Shown here one piece after another: positions 1 to 8,750 of a stretch of DNA of 64,000 bases. The notes under the pieces are model-generated. The model was given only the letters and a program-made list of their open reading frames with translations. It made no database searches and had not been told where the DNA came from. Origin of the DNA: Paraburkholderia largidicola. Lineage in GTDB: Bacteria > Pseudomonadota > Gammaproteobacteria > Burkholderiales > Burkholderiaceae. The stretch is taken from assembly GCF_013426895.1 (NCBI RefSeq), contig NZ_AP023176.1, positions 1,922,001-1,986,000 on the forward strand, given 5' to 3'. The number at the start of each line of letters is the position of its first letter. Position 1 is the stretch's first letter. Made by a program: the position numbers and the translations under genes.

Positions 1-767
1 TCCAGTACTACGCATCGACGGCCAATCCGACGCACCAGCGTCCGACCTCGACCGCGATGATCGGCTTCACCGAGCCGACGCTCGACAATACGGCCACGCC
101 GGTTCACCACCAGTACGACACCGACGACTTCTTCGCGTCCGTACAGGCGGGCAACTTCCCGTCGGTCAGCTTCCTGAAGGCGCCCGCGATCAGCGACGGC
201 CATCCGGGCAATTCGGACCCGCTCGACGAGCAGGCATTCGTCGTGAAGGTCACGAACTTCCTGCAGCAGCAACCCGACTGGAAGAACACGCTCGTCGTGA
301 TCGCCTATGACGACTCCGATGGCTGGTACGACCACGTGACGCCGGCAATCACGAGCTCGTCGTTCGATACCACGCTCGTCACGCACGTCGGCACGGCAAC
401 CTTCACGGGCGCCGACCAGTTGTCGGGCCAGGGCCAGTGCACGTCGGCGAGCGCGACGCAGCCGCTCGGCATCAACGGTGGTGCGGTCAACGGCCGTTGC
501 GGCCCGGGTACACGGACGCCGTTCCTCGTGATCTCGCCGTGGGCAAAGCAGAACTTCGTTGACCACACGCAGATCACGCAGGCGTCGGTCGTCAAGTTCA
601 TCGAAGACAACTGGCTCGGCGGCAAGCGGCTCGGCGCGGGTTCGTTCGACGCAACGGCCGGCGATATCCGCGGCATGTTGAATCTGACTGGCGCGGGCAA
701 CAACGCGACCGTCTTCCTCGACCCGGTTGTTGGCACGAAGCTCGCAGCTGCGCCGGCGACCAACTAA
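1..767 (+). CDS. Phosphoesterase family protein (phospholipase C / acid phosphatase type), 3' part
   Basis: The open frame runs in from the left edge (codons start at position 3, reading QYYASTANPTH), so the gene starts outside the window; the ATG at 57 is internal. The visible part is the C-terminal half of a secreted phosphoesterase of the phospholipase C/AcpA group, which hydrolyses phosphate esters in the periplasm or outside the cell. Family-like blocks are LDEQAF, LVVIAYDDSDGWYDHV (the Asp/His metal-site region near the C-terminal half of these enzymes) and TPFLVISPWAKQNFVDHT, ending in FIEDNWLG. A stem-loop terminator follows at 851-882. A di-haem peroxidase gene lies downstream. The exact substrate, phospholipid or phosphomonoester, cannot be told from this fragment. 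Confidence 0.85.
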   Translation, partial: QYYASTANPTHQRPTSTAMIGFTEPTLDNTATPVHHQYDTDDFFASVQAGNFPSVSFLKAPAISDGHPGNSDPLDEQAFVVKVTNFLQQQPDWKNTLVVIAYDDSDGWYDHVTPAITSSSFDTTLVTHVGTATFTGADQLSGQGQCTSASATQPLGINGGAVNGRCGPGTRTPFLVISPWAKQNFVDHTQITQASVVKFIEDNWLGGKRLGAGSFDATAGDIRGMLNLTGAGNNATVFLDPVVGTKLAAAPATN

Positions 768-850
768 CCCGACGCGCGTCCCGCTTGTTTCACGCCTCGC
801 CGGCTCGCGCCGGCGCAACGGGCAGCGGGACGCCAGATAACTCGAAGTGG

Positions 851-882
851 GTCGAGCCAGCGCGGCAACGTGCTGGCTCGAC
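851..882 (+). terminator. Rho-independent terminator after the phosphoesterase gene
   Basis: GTCGAGCCAGC at 851-861 pairs perfectly with GCTGGCTCGAC at 872-882 (11-bp stem, 10-nt loop), followed by a short T-rich tract (GTCTTTTG, then ATTATTTTT). The stem covers the possible GTG start at 870 of the next gene, which argues that translation there begins at the ATG at 915. Confidence 0.75.
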
Positions 883-914
883 GTCTTTTGCGGATTATTT
901 TTGCCATCATCGCC

Positions 915-2357
915 ATGAGCTCTCCAAACCCTGCATTGCCGCCCTCACTGCCTGCCGGCGATCCCTCGCAACCCGCGAGCGCCAAACGACAGTTTCTGCG
1001 CGTACTCGGCTGGGCCGTTGCCGTCGTTGCGGCCGGCTGCGCCGCCTTCATCGCCTATGCGGCAATCTATCCGGAGCGCATGCCTCTTGCGATCGGCACC
1101 ATCGTCGAAGACATCACCGGCGCGAATCCGCAGCCGGTCGCGTTGCACGTACCGCCGAGCCAGCCGCTGAGCGCGGTTGCCCTGCTCGGCAAACAGATTT
1201 TCAATGACCCGTCGCTGTCGGCGTCGGGCAAGCAGTCGTGCGCGTCGTGCCACAGCCCCGAACATGCGTACGGGCCGCCGAACGATCTGTCCGTACAACT
1301 CGGCGGGCCGCATATGACGGACGCGGGCTACCGGCCGCCGCCGTCGCTTGCGTACCTCTACCGCCAGGCGCCGTTCTCGATTGGCCCCGATCAAAACGAC
1401 ATGGACGCCGCGCCCGTCACGCTCGATCAACTGGCCACGGCAGCGAGCGGCACGCAACGCGCGGTGAAAACGGCGGGCGTTGCGCCCGCGGCACCCGCAC
1501 TCGTTCCGCAGGGCGGCCTGTTCTGGGACGGCCGCGCAAGCACGTTGCAGGATCAGGCGATCGGCCCGATGCTCAATCCCGTCGAAATGGCCAACAAGAA
1601 CACCGGCGACGTCGTGCACAAGCTGCTGAACGCGAAGTATCTCGACCAGTTCAAGGAGCTGTTCGGCGACCGGATCATGAGCCAGCCCGACCTGCTCTTC
1701 GACGAAGCGATGTTCGCAGTGGGACGCTACGAGTTCGAAGACCCGTCCTTTCATCGCTTCACGAGCAAGTACGACTACTGGCTCCAGGGCAAGGCACGTC
1801 TGACCCAGGCGGAGATGCGCGGCTTGCGCCTGTTCAACGATCCCGACAAGGCGAACTGCGCCGGATGCCATCTGAGCAAGCCGACAGCCGATCATCTGCC
1901 GCCGCTCTTCACCGACACGCAATACGAGGCGCTCGGCGTGCCGCGCAATCGCGATCTGCCTGTCAACAAGGACCGGAATTTCTACGACATGGGCGTATGC
2001 GGTCCCTTCCGCGACGACGCAGCGACGCTCACGCAATACTGTGGAATGTTCCTGACGCCGACCTTGCGCAATGTCGCCACGCGACACGCCTTTTTCCACA
2101 ACGGCGTCTACCACGACCTGAAGCAGGTGATGGACTTCTATAACCTGCGCAATACGAGCCCCGAAAAGATCTATCCGCTCGATGCCGCCGGCAAGCCGCA
2201 GAAGTACGACGATCTTCCCGCGAAGTACCACGCGAATATCGACGTGGCCGACGCACCGTTCGACCGCAAGCTGGGCGAAAAGCCTGCGATGTCCGACGAT
2301 GACATCAAGGACATCATCGCGTTCATGAACACGCTGACTGACGGATACAAGCCGTAA
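915..2357 (+). CDS. Di-haem cytochrome c peroxidase (CcpA/MauG family)
   Basis: Predicted 480-residue periplasmic, membrane-anchored di-haem peroxidase that reduces H2O2 using electrons from small cytochromes c. Two CxxCH haem-attachment motifs are visible: CASCH at residues 109-113 and CAGCH at about 315-319, with the family segment TPTLRNVATRHAFFHNG in the C-terminal half. An N-terminal hydrophobic helix (about residues 25-48) acts as signal anchor. The frame is open to a GTG at 870, but that codon lies inside the terminator hairpin of the upstream gene, so ATG 915 was chosen. A strong convergent terminator follows. A MauG-like modifying role is possible, but the length and motifs fit the peroxidase group best. 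Confidence 0.85.
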   Translation: MSSPNPALPPSLPAGDPSQPASAKRQFLRVLGWAVAVVAAGCAAFIAYAAIYPERMPLAIGTIVEDITGANPQPVALHVPPSQPLSAVALLGKQIFNDPSLSASGKQSCASCHSPEHAYGPPNDLSVQLGGPHMTDAGYRPPPSLAYLYRQAPFSIGPDQNDMDAAPVTLDQLATAASGTQRAVKTAGVAPAAPALVPQGGLFWDGRASTLQDQAIGPMLNPVEMANKNTGDVVHKLLNAKYLDQFKELFGDRIMSQPDLLFDEAMFAVGRYEFEDPSFHRFTSKYDYWLQGKARLTQAEMRGLRLFNDPDKANCAGCHLSKPTADHLPPLFTDTQYEALGVPRNRDLPVNKDRNFYDMGVCGPFRDDAATLTQYCGMFLTPTLRNVATRHAFFHNGVYHDLKQVMDFYNLRNTSPEKIYPLDAAGKPQKYDDLPAKYHANIDVADAPFDRKLGEKPAMSDDDIKDIIAFMNTLTDGYKP

Positions 2358-2385
2358 CCCGCATCGCTCGCGAGGGCGACGTCGC

Positions 2386-2430
2386 GTGCATCTGCAAGCT
2401 TCATGGCAGCCATGAAGCTTGCGGGTGCAC
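2386..2430. terminator. Bidirectional terminator between convergent genes
   Basis: Perfect 13-bp inverted repeat GCAAGCTTCATGG (2394-2406) / CCATGAAGCTTGC (2410-2422) with a 3-nt loop. It is extended by GTGCA (2386-2390) pairing with TGCAC (2426-2430). It sits between the peroxidase gene (+) and the DUF3455-like gene (-), as expected for a shared terminator. Confidence 0.8.
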
Positions 2431-2447
2431 GCGACACAAACAGAACG

Positions 2448-3008
2448 CTACTTCAGGAAGATGTACCGCGCGAAATACGGCGAACTACCCGCCTGATGCT
2501 CACGTGCACAAGGCGCGGAAGGCGGCGTGCCGCCTGCTGTGTCGAGCCGCTGCACGAACCGCACGCCGGACAGACTGCCTTCGGCGGTACTGTGCGTTTC
2601 GAGCAGCAGTTGCGGGATGCTGTTCGCATTCGCACTCGGCGCCTGGGCAATCACTTTACCGACGATCCGGCTGCCATCGGCCGCCTCCCAGGATGGACCC
2701 GCTCCATGCTGGATCGACACTTGACCCGCGTCGTCATACAGCGTGGCGTTGGGCCGCTGGAACACCCAGCCGAGACGATGCGCACTGTCGAACTCGCAGG
2801 CATACATCTGCACACCTGTTGCCGTCGTAACGGCGAACGGCTGGGCGCCCGTAGGCACCAGCGAAGGTGGGGTTACGTCGGCGGCATTCGCGGCGAAGGG
2901 CAACATCAGCACGGCGCAAGCTAGCGCCGCCCGGTATGCGATCTGTCGTTGCACGCCGGGGCGCATTGCGCGAATGACGTCGAGGGAGGACGTGCGGGAG
3001 GGAAACAT
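2448..3008 (-). CDS. DUF3455-like exported protein
   Basis: Predicted 186-residue exported protein. After an N-terminal Sec-type signal (hydrophobic AALACAVLMLPFAANA, cleavage near residue 41) comes a domain with the pattern PTGAQPF, GVQMYAC and GWVFQRPNATLYD, then GPSWEAADGSRIVGKV. This matches the DUF3455 family of periplasmic proteins of unknown function. The start is uncertain: ATG 3008 is used, ATG 2966 would still leave a good signal peptide, and no clear Shine-Dalgarno supports either. It has the same orientation as the sensor kinase gene 136 bp away and converges on the peroxidase gene. Function unknown. Confidence 0.7.
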   Translation of the reverse strand: MFPSRTSSLDVIRAMRPGVQRQIAYRAALACAVLMLPFAANAADVTPPSLVPTGAQPFAVTTATGVQMYACEFDSAHRLGWVFQRPNATLYDDAGQVSIQHGAGPSWEAADGSRIVGKVIAQAPSANANSIPQLLLETHSTAEGSLSGVRFVQRLDTAGGTPPSAPCAREHQAGSSPYFARYIFLK

Positions 3009-3144
3009 GATGACGATCCGGTAAGGAGGGTATATCGGTGGCGTTTTTGTGCTTTTCCTTACCAGAACAGCTGACGATACAAGCTTATTCCATCGAAATT
3101 GCGCCTCGGTGTACGCGCGACGGAGCGACCCGGCGCGAGCGATT

Positions 3145-4566
3145 TCACACGTCGCGCGGCAACACAAGCTCCGCCTCGAGCCCACCCGCCGCGCGATTGC
3201 GCAACGTCAACGTCCCGCCATGCGTCGCCGCGATGCTTTGCGCAATCGTCAACCCAAGCCCAGTGCCGCCACTCGCACCCGTTCCCTCCGCACGCGCCGC
3301 ATTCCCGCGAAAATACGGCTCGAACACGCGCGCCAGCATCGTTTCATCCGGAATACCCGGGCCGTTGTCACGGATCGCGATGCGCACCGCGCGTCCGTCA
3401 TCGACAACATGAATCGCTGCCTCGCCGCCATACCGGATCGCGTTGTCGAGCAGATTCTGCAAACAGCGCTTCAGATTGCGCGGATAACCCGCAACCGGTC
3501 GCGCCGCCTGCCCTTCCACCGCGACCGGATGCCCGGCCTCACGCGCATCTTCGACCAGCCCTTCGAGCATCGAATCGACATCGATTTCATGCCGCGCTTC
3601 CGTCACTTCGATGCCTTGCACGGCATCGAGCGTCGCGCGCACCATCGCCTCCATGTCGTCGAGATCGCCGCGCAGCCGATCGCGCCATTGTTCGTCGGGC
3701 AACATCTCCACGCGCAGACGTAGCCTGGTCAACGGCGAGCGCAGATCGTGCGACACGGCGGTCAAGAACCGTGCGCGTCCAGCAAAGCTTTCCGTCAGTT
3801 GACGCTGCATCGAGTTGAACGACATCGCCGCGCTGCACACTTCGAGCGGCCCGCTGACGGGCAGCGGCGGCCGGTAGATGTTGCGGCCGAGCGCATCGGC
3901 GGCTTTGGCAAGATCGCGCAGCGGCTGAACCGCAAAACGCACGGCAACGAACGCCAGCACGCAGATCGCCACGAAACGAAGCAGATAGATCCTGACGAGA
4001 TAGTCGAACACCAGCGAGCCCGGCTCGCTCAGCATGCCCGCCTGCCCTTCATTGGCCTGCACGTCGAGCCACTTGCCATCGGGCAGTTTCATCTGCACGT
4101 GGAAATCGCCCGTCGGCATGCGCGAATCGAACAGACTGAGAATGCCCTTGTGCTTGTGCTCTTCGTCGCGCAGTTCGGCATCGATCAGGCGCACGTCGAT
4201 CGGCTCGCCAAGTCGCCGCCGAATCACGCCCGCGATCAGATCGCCGACCGTGCGCTTCGCAAGCGATGTCTGTTGCACGGGCTGCGGCGTATCGGTCCAT
4301 TGCAGACGGTAACGCGCATCCGACAACTGCGACACGATCGCGTCGCGCGCCGCTGCATCGGGCGCGTGCTGCAGCAGCCGGACCGTATCCGCGAGACGGC
4401 TCGCGAACAGGCGCGCGGGAATTTCGAGCGTGCGGTTGTCGTGTGTGTCGAACCAGATCGTGCTAGTGAGCAATTGCCCGGCGAACATACCGACGGCGAG
4501 AATCATCACGAGCCGCCCAAACAGCGAATCGGGCCACGGACGCAGTTTCATCGCGCGGCCGCTCAT
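3145..4566 (-). CDS. Two-component sensor histidine kinase (EnvZ-like layout)
   Basis: Predicted 473-residue inner-membrane sensor kinase. Transmembrane helix 1 is at about 17-39, a periplasmic sensor region of about 145 residues follows, then helix 2 at about 192-212 and a HAMP linker. The dimerisation helix carries the phospho-acceptor His273 (VSHDLRSPLTRLRLRVE), and the ATPase domain has the N box (LLDNAIRYGG, Asn374), DNGPGIP and GGTGLGL. The ATG at 4566 overlaps the TGA of the response regulator gene (ATGA), so translation is probably coupled. ATG 4551 is a possible later start. The signal is not evident. The pair is divergent from a Fur-boxed iron-type ABC operon, but no sequence evidence shows that it controls that operon. 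Confidence 0.92.
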   Translation of the reverse strand: MSGRAMKLRPWPDSLFGRLVMILAVGMFAGQLLTSTIWFDTHDNRTLEIPARLFASRLADTVRLLQHAPDAAARDAIVSQLSDARYRLQWTDTPQPVQQTSLAKRTVGDLIAGVIRRRLGEPIDVRLIDAELRDEEHKHKGILSLFDSRMPTGDFHVQMKLPDGKWLDVQANEGQAGMLSEPGSLVFDYLVRIYLLRFVAICVLAFVAVRFAVQPLRDLAKAADALGRNIYRPPLPVSGPLEVCSAAMSFNSMQRQLTESFAGRARFLTAVSHDLRSPLTRLRLRVEMLPDEQWRDRLRGDLDDMEAMVRATLDAVQGIEVTEARHEIDVDSMLEGLVEDAREAGHPVAVEGQAARPVAGYPRNLKRCLQNLLDNAIRYGGEAAIHVVDDGRAVRIAIRDNGPGIPDETMLARVFEPYFRGNAARAEGTGASGGTGLGLTIAQSIAATHGGTLTLRNRAAGGLEAELVLPRDV

Positions 4567-5276
4567 GCTTCGAACGTGACGTCGGCGACCAGCATGTAGC
4601 CCTCGTTGCGCACCGTGCGAATCAGCGCGGCGCTGCGCGCGGCGTCTTTCAGATGATGTCGCAGGCGGCTGATGCACACGTCGATCGAACGGTCGAGCGG
4701 CGTGTGCTCCTTGTCGAACACATGGTCGAGCAGGAAATCGCGCGACAGCGGCCGGTTCGGATGATCGAGCAGCGTGCGCAGCGTCCGGTAGTCGGAGCCG
4801 CCGAGCGACACGACCACGCCTTCGGGCGACAGCATCTGCTTCATCCGCGTATCGAGCTTCCAGCCCGCGAAGCTGACGAACGCGGCGGCATCGGCGGGAA
4901 GCGCACCCGGCATGCTGCGCGCGCGGCGCAACACCGACTTGATCTTCGCGACCAGCTCGCGCGGATCGAATGGCTTGGGCAGGTAGTCGTCGGCGCCCAT
5001 TTCGAGGCCGAGTATGCGGTCGAGCAAGCCACCGCGCGCGCTCAGGATCACGATCGGCATGCCCTGTTCGCGGCGCAGCTCGCGTGTGAGTTCGAGTCCG
5101 TCCTCGCCGTCGAGCATCAGGTCGAGCACGACCAGATCGATCTGCGACGCCTTGATGATCTGCTTCATCTGCGCGCCGCTGGTGGCCGTCGTCGCCTGAT
5201 AGCCCATGCTGCGCAGATAGTCGCCGAGCAGCTGGCGAATGTTCGGGTCGTCGTCGACGACAAGTATGTGGTCCAT
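4563..5276 (-). CDS. OmpR/PhoB-family response regulator
   Basis: Predicted 237-residue response regulator, partner of the kinase encoded immediately downstream. The receiver domain has the acidic pocket VVDDD (residues 6-10), phospho-acceptor Asp52 (LVVLDLML), Ser79 and Lys101 (YLPKPFDP). A winged-helix DNA-binding domain follows at about 135-232 (LSRDFLLDHVFDKEHTPLDR, then SIDVCISRLRHHL and IRTVRNEGYMLV). Start chosen at ATG 5276, giving the canonical MDHILVVDDD; upstream in-frame codons add an atypical leader. The stop overlaps the kinase start by 4 nt. The 169-bp gap to the divergent importer gene holds promoters for both directions. Confidence 0.93.
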   Translation of the reverse strand: MDHILVVDDDPNIRQLLGDYLRSMGYQATTATSGAQMKQIIKASQIDLVVLDLMLDGEDGLELTRELRREQGMPIVILSARGGLLDRILGLEMGADDYLPKPFDPRELVAKIKSVLRRARSMPGALPADAAAFVSFAGWKLDTRMKQMLSPEGVVVSLGGSDYRTLRTLLDHPNRPLSRDFLLDHVFDKEHTPLDRSIDVCISRLRHHLKDAARSAALIRTVRNEGYMLVADVTFEA

Positions 5277-5413
5277 CAAAAGCTCTTCTTTTCTTCCACT
5301 CAGCCGCATTGTCCGTATTGCCACGGGAAAAAAACGGCTCAACACATTCCATTACAAAAGTGCGCCGTTTCAACACATCGCCATTACATCCCGCCGATAA
5401 AGTGGCGCCCGTA

Positions 5414-5432
5414 AATGCAAATAATTCTCATC
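5414..5432 (+). promoter_or_regulatory. Candidate Fur box
   Basis: AATGCAAATAATTCTCATC matches the common Fur-box form (AATGATAATAATTCTCATT) at 16 of 19 positions. It lies 14 bp before the ATG of the substrate-binding-protein gene. This points to iron-repressed expression of the importer operon; binding itself is inferred. Confidence 0.75.
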
Positions 5433-5445
5433 CAGCAACTATATC

Positions 5446-6705
5446 ATGTCGATTTCCGTGCTTTCCTCGGCCTGCGGGCGGGCCGTTTCGACGGCGGCGC
5501 GCGCTGCCTTCCCGGTGGTCTCCTCCGTCGCGTTCGCTGTAGCCGCCGGCTTCATGCTGACCGCCAGCGCACCCGCGCTCGCCGCTCAACCCGCAAGCGC
5601 CCCAACGCCCGCAGCTGTTAGCGCGCCGGCCACCCTCACCGATCTCGCCGGCCGCACGATCCGCGTGCCCGCCGCCGAACCGCAGCGCATCCTGCTCGGT
5701 GAAAGCCGCCTGCTGTCGGCCGTCGCGCTGCTCGAAGGCCAGAAGCCGCTCGCGCGCATCGTCGGCTGGCAAGGCGATCTGCCGCTGATGGACCCGCAGA
5801 CCTTCAACACGTACGCGCAAAAATTTCCCGACATCAAAACGATCCCGCTGATCGGCAAAGCGACGGAAGACAGCATCAGCGATGAAAAGGCCCTGAGCCT
5901 CAAACCCGATCTGGCGATCTTCAGCATCGCGGGCCACGGCCCGAGCCGCTACAGCGCGCTCGTGAAGCAACTGGAAGCAACGGGCACGACGGTCGTGTTC
6001 GTCGACTTCCGCCTGCATCCGATGCAGAACACGCTGCCGAGCATCAAGCTGCTCGGCGCGGTATTGCATCGCGATCAGCAGGCCAATGCGTACATCCAGT
6101 TCTATCAGCAGCATCTGGCGCGCGTGCAGAGCGTCGTCAACCGCGTGCCCGAAGCGCAGCGTCCGAAGGTATTCGTCGATCTGCTCGCGGGCGTCTGGGA
6201 TGCCGGCTGCTGTCACACGGCGGGCAACGGCAACTTCGGCGAGTTCGTGCAGGCAGCGGGCGGACGCAATATCGCGCAAGGTCTGGTGCCGGGCGTGCTC
6301 GGCGACATCAGCATGGAACAGGTGATCGCCGCGCAACCCGACGTCTACATCGCGACGGGCAGCCGCACGAAACCGGGCCTCGCGTCGTTGCGTGTCGGCC
6401 CGATGACGAGCGAGCACGATGCGCGCGCGAGCCTCGCGCAACTGGTCGCGCGTCCCGGCTTCGATACGATCAAGGCGATCCACGACGGCAACGCGCACGG
6501 CATCTCGCACAACTATTACGACTCGCCGTACAACATTCTCGCAATCGAAGCGTTCGCGAAGTGGTTCTACCCGACGCAGTTCAAGGACCTCGACGTCCAC
6601 GCGACGCAAGCCGAACTGTACAAGCGCTTCCTCGCCGTGCCGCCGCAAGGCGCCGAGTGGGTCGACGCGCCGCTCGCGCAGTCCACGGCTGACGCTTCGC
6701 ATTAA
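5446..6705 (+). CDS. Periplasmic substrate-binding protein of a FecB/siderophore-type ABC importer
   Basis: Predicted 419-residue exported protein. A long N-terminal signal with a hydrophobic core ends near residue 47 (FMLTASAPALAAQ). The rest has the class III binding-protein pattern: TLTDLAGRTIRVPAAEPQRILLG-type start, SLKPDLAIF, VDFRLHPMQNTLPSIKLLG, and C-terminal EQVIAAQPDVYIATG. These proteins deliver ferric siderophores, haem or cobalamin to a FecCD permease. A Cys pair (DAGCCHTAG, about residue 250) is unusual and could bind metal or form a disulfide. A Fur box just upstream supports iron. First gene of a three-gene operon; no TonB-dependent receptor is in the window. Confidence 0.88.
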   Translation: MSISVLSSACGRAVSTAARAAFPVVSSVAFAVAAGFMLTASAPALAAQPASAPTPAAVSAPATLTDLAGRTIRVPAAEPQRILLGESRLLSAVALLEGQKPLARIVGWQGDLPLMDPQTFNTYAQKFPDIKTIPLIGKATEDSISDEKALSLKPDLAIFSIAGHGPSRYSALVKQLEATGTTVVFVDFRLHPMQNTLPSIKLLGAVLHRDQQANAYIQFYQQHLARVQSVVNRVPEAQRPKVFVDLLAGVWDAGCCHTAGNGNFGEFVQAAGGRNIAQGLVPGVLGDISMEQVIAAQPDVYIATGSRTKPGLASLRVGPMTSEHDARASLAQLVARPGFDTIKAIHDGNAHGISHNYYDSPYNILAIEAFAKWFYPTQFKDLDVHATQAELYKRFLAVPPQGAEWVDAPLAQSTADASH

Positions 6706-6716
6706 CAGGCGCAGCG

Positions 6717-7808
6717 ATGTCCGATTCCGTTTCCCTGACCCGTTCCGCGCGCGCGCAGCAAGGCGCCGCGGACGCCAGCCTGCAGCCGTATCTGCGCATC
6801 ACGCGCCTGCGTGTGCTGTGGCTGTGCGTCGTCGCATTGCTGATCGTCGGCTCGCTGCTGCTCGATCTGCGCTCGGGCCCGTCCGGCTTGCCCGTTTCGA
6901 CGCTGCTGCGCGCGGTGTTTCATCATGCATCCGCCGATGCCGCGACGAATGTCATCGTCTGGCAGATCCGCATGCCGTACGCGGTGATGGCGCTGCTGGT
7001 GGGCGCGTCGCTCGGCCTGTCGGGCGCGGAAATGCAGACCATCCTCAACAATCCGCTCGCGAGTCCTTACACGCTCGGCGTGTCGGCGGCGGCGGCGTTC
7101 GGTGCGTCGCTTGCAATCGTGCTCGATATCACGCTGCCCGGCATCGCGCAAAGCTGGGTCGTGTCGGCCAACGCATTCCTGTTCGCGTTCATGTCGGCGT
7201 TGATGCTCGACGGCGTCGCGCGCTGGCGCGGCATGTCGACATCCGGCGTCGTGCTGCTCGGCATCGCGCTCGTATTCGCGTTCCATGCGCTCGTCTCGCT
7301 GATGCAGTTCATCGCTTCCGCCGACGCACTGCAAGGCCTCGTGTTCTGGACGCTCGGATCGCTCGCGCGCGCCGACTGGCCGAAGATCGCGGTGCTCGCC
7401 GTCGCGCTCGCAGTCGCGTTGCCGCTCTCGATGCGCAACGCGTGGACGCTCACCGCGCTGCGACTCGGCGAAGATCGCGCCGCCAGCTTCGGCATCGACG
7501 TGCGACGCCTGCGACTCGGCACGCTGCTGCGCGTGTCGGTGCTGTCAGCGCTTGCGGTGTCGTTCGTCGGCACGATCGGGTTTGTCGGGCTGATTGCGCC
7601 GCATATCGCGCGGACGGTATTCGGCGAGGACCACCGCTTCTATCTGCCCGGCAGCATGCTGATCGGCGCGTTGATGCTGTCGCTTGCGTCGATTGCATCG
7701 AAGATCATCGTGCCGGGCGTGCTGATTCCCGTCGGCATCGTGACAGCGCTGGTCGGCATTCCCCTCTTTCTGGGGATCGTCGTGCGCTCGCAAGGAGCCA
7801 CGCAATGA
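6717..7808 (+). CDS. FecCD-family ABC permease
   Basis: Predicted 363-residue inner-membrane permease of the iron-siderophore/B12 class, with about nine or ten transmembrane helices. Family hallmarks: IRMPYAVMALLVGASLGLSG, QTILNNPLASPYTLGVS, the conserved FVGLIAPHIAR segment, and C-terminal PVGIVTALVGIPLFLGIV. It starts 11 nt after the binding-protein stop and its TGA overlaps the ATPase start (ATGA), so the three proteins are probably made in a fixed ratio. One gene encodes the permease, so the complex presumably contains a homodimer, as in BtuC-type importers. Confidence 0.93.
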   Translation: MSDSVSLTRSARAQQGAADASLQPYLRITRLRVLWLCVVALLIVGSLLLDLRSGPSGLPVSTLLRAVFHHASADAATNVIVWQIRMPYAVMALLVGASLGLSGAEMQTILNNPLASPYTLGVSAAAAFGASLAIVLDITLPGIAQSWVVSANAFLFAFMSALMLDGVARWRGMSTSGVVLLGIALVFAFHALVSLMQFIASADALQGLVFWTLGSLARADWPKIAVLAVALAVALPLSMRNAWTLTALRLGEDRAASFGIDVRRLRLGTLLRVSVLSALAVSFVGTIGFVGLIAPHIARTVFGEDHRFYLPGSMLIGALMLSLASIASKIIVPGVLIPVGIVTALVGIPLFLGIVVRSQGATQ

Positions 7809-8617
7809 ACGGCCTGTCGATTCACGGTCTCAGCGTGCAATACGGCAAGCGCGCGGTGCTCAAATCGCTCGATGCCGGCCCGCTGCCGCGCGGCCAGATC
7901 ACCGCGCTGCTCGGTCCGAACGGCAGCGGCAAGTCGACGCTGCTGCGCGCGCTGGCGGGCCTCACGCGCGCGCATGCCGGTCAACTGACGCTCGACGGCA
8001 CGCCGCTCGAACTGTCCGCAGCGAGCGCCCGTTCACATAGCGTTGTCTACTTGCCGCAGTCATTGCCCGCAGGCGTCAAGCTGCAAGTGCTCGAGTCCGT
8101 GCTCGTCGCGTGTTGCGCGACGCGCGGCGCATTCCGCGCTCACGGCGCCCGTACCGACGACCTCGCGAATGCGCGGGCCGTGCTCGAACGCCTCGGCATC
8201 GATGCACTCGCATCGCGCTCGCTCGACGAGTTATCGGGCGGACAACGACAACTCGTCGGTATCGCCCAGGCACTGGTGCGCGAACCGCAAGTGCTATTGC
8301 TCGACGAGCCGTTGTCCGCGCTCGACCTGAACTACCAGTTCCATGTGATGCGCGTGCTGCGCGACATCACGCGGGAACGCGGCATCGTCACCGTCGTGGT
8401 TCTGCACGACATCAACACGGCCATGCGCGCCTGCCATCAGGCGATGCTGCTTCACGCAGGCCGCATCGCAGGCTTCGGACCCTGCGCCGATGTCGTCACG
8501 CAAGCGAGCCTTGCAGAAGTATTCGGAGTCACCGCGCGAATCGAATCGTGTTCGCGCGGCCAGCATCAAGTCCTGATCGACGGTCTGTCGGTTCAGGACG
8601 GCATCGCCAGCCGCTAG
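7805..8617 (+). CDS. ABC importer ATPase (FecE-like)
   Basis: Predicted 270-residue cytoplasmic ATPase energising the FecCD-type permease. Visible motifs: Walker A LLGPNGSGKSTLL (about 33-45), Q-loop VYLPQS, signature LDELSGGQRQLVGIAQAL, Walker B VLLLDEPLSALDL, D-loop and the switch histidine in VVLHDINTAMR. The ATG overlaps the permease stop by 4 nt. A much longer upstream extension of this frame is non-coding in character and was rejected. It ends the operon, with a weak hairpin at 8677-8696 before the porin. Confidence 0.94.
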   Translation: MNGLSIHGLSVQYGKRAVLKSLDAGPLPRGQITALLGPNGSGKSTLLRALAGLTRAHAGQLTLDGTPLELSAASARSHSVVYLPQSLPAGVKLQVLESVLVACCATRGAFRAHGARTDDLANARAVLERLGIDALASRSLDELSGGQRQLVGIAQALVREPQVLLLDEPLSALDLNYQFHVMRVLRDITRERGIVTVVVLHDINTAMRACHQAMLLHAGRIAGFGPCADVVTQASLAEVFGVTARIESCSRGQHQVLIDGLSVQDGIASR

Positions 8618-8676
8618 ACATTCGTCGAGCGTCCCAGCCAGCCACCTCGCCACGCCGCATCCGTTTCAACGCACGA

Positions 8677-8696
8677 CGCCCGCCATCCGGTGGGCG
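8677..8696 (+). terminator. Possible weak terminator hairpin
   Basis: CGCCCGCC (8677-8684) pairs with GGTGGGCG (8689-8696), an 8-bp GC-rich stem with one G-T wobble and a 4-nt loop. There is no T tract, so it may only slow polymerase or stabilise the mRNA end between the ABC operon and the porin gene. Confidence 0.35.
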
Positions 8697-8750
8697 CCGC
8701 GCTGCTGCGTGGATCGTCAAATCGTTCAAATCAAACAAAAAGGGGAAAAA

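Noticed and set aside
945..2231. Long open frame antisense to the cytochrome c peroxidase gene
   Set aside because: Shadow of high-GC codon bias; Arg/Ala-rich product with no family features, while the sense frame has two CxxCH motifs.
6419..7804. Very long N-terminal extension of the FecE-like ATPase frame
   Set aside because: It overlaps the binding-protein and permease genes in another frame and is Arg-rich; the ATPase starts at the ATGA overlap at 7805.
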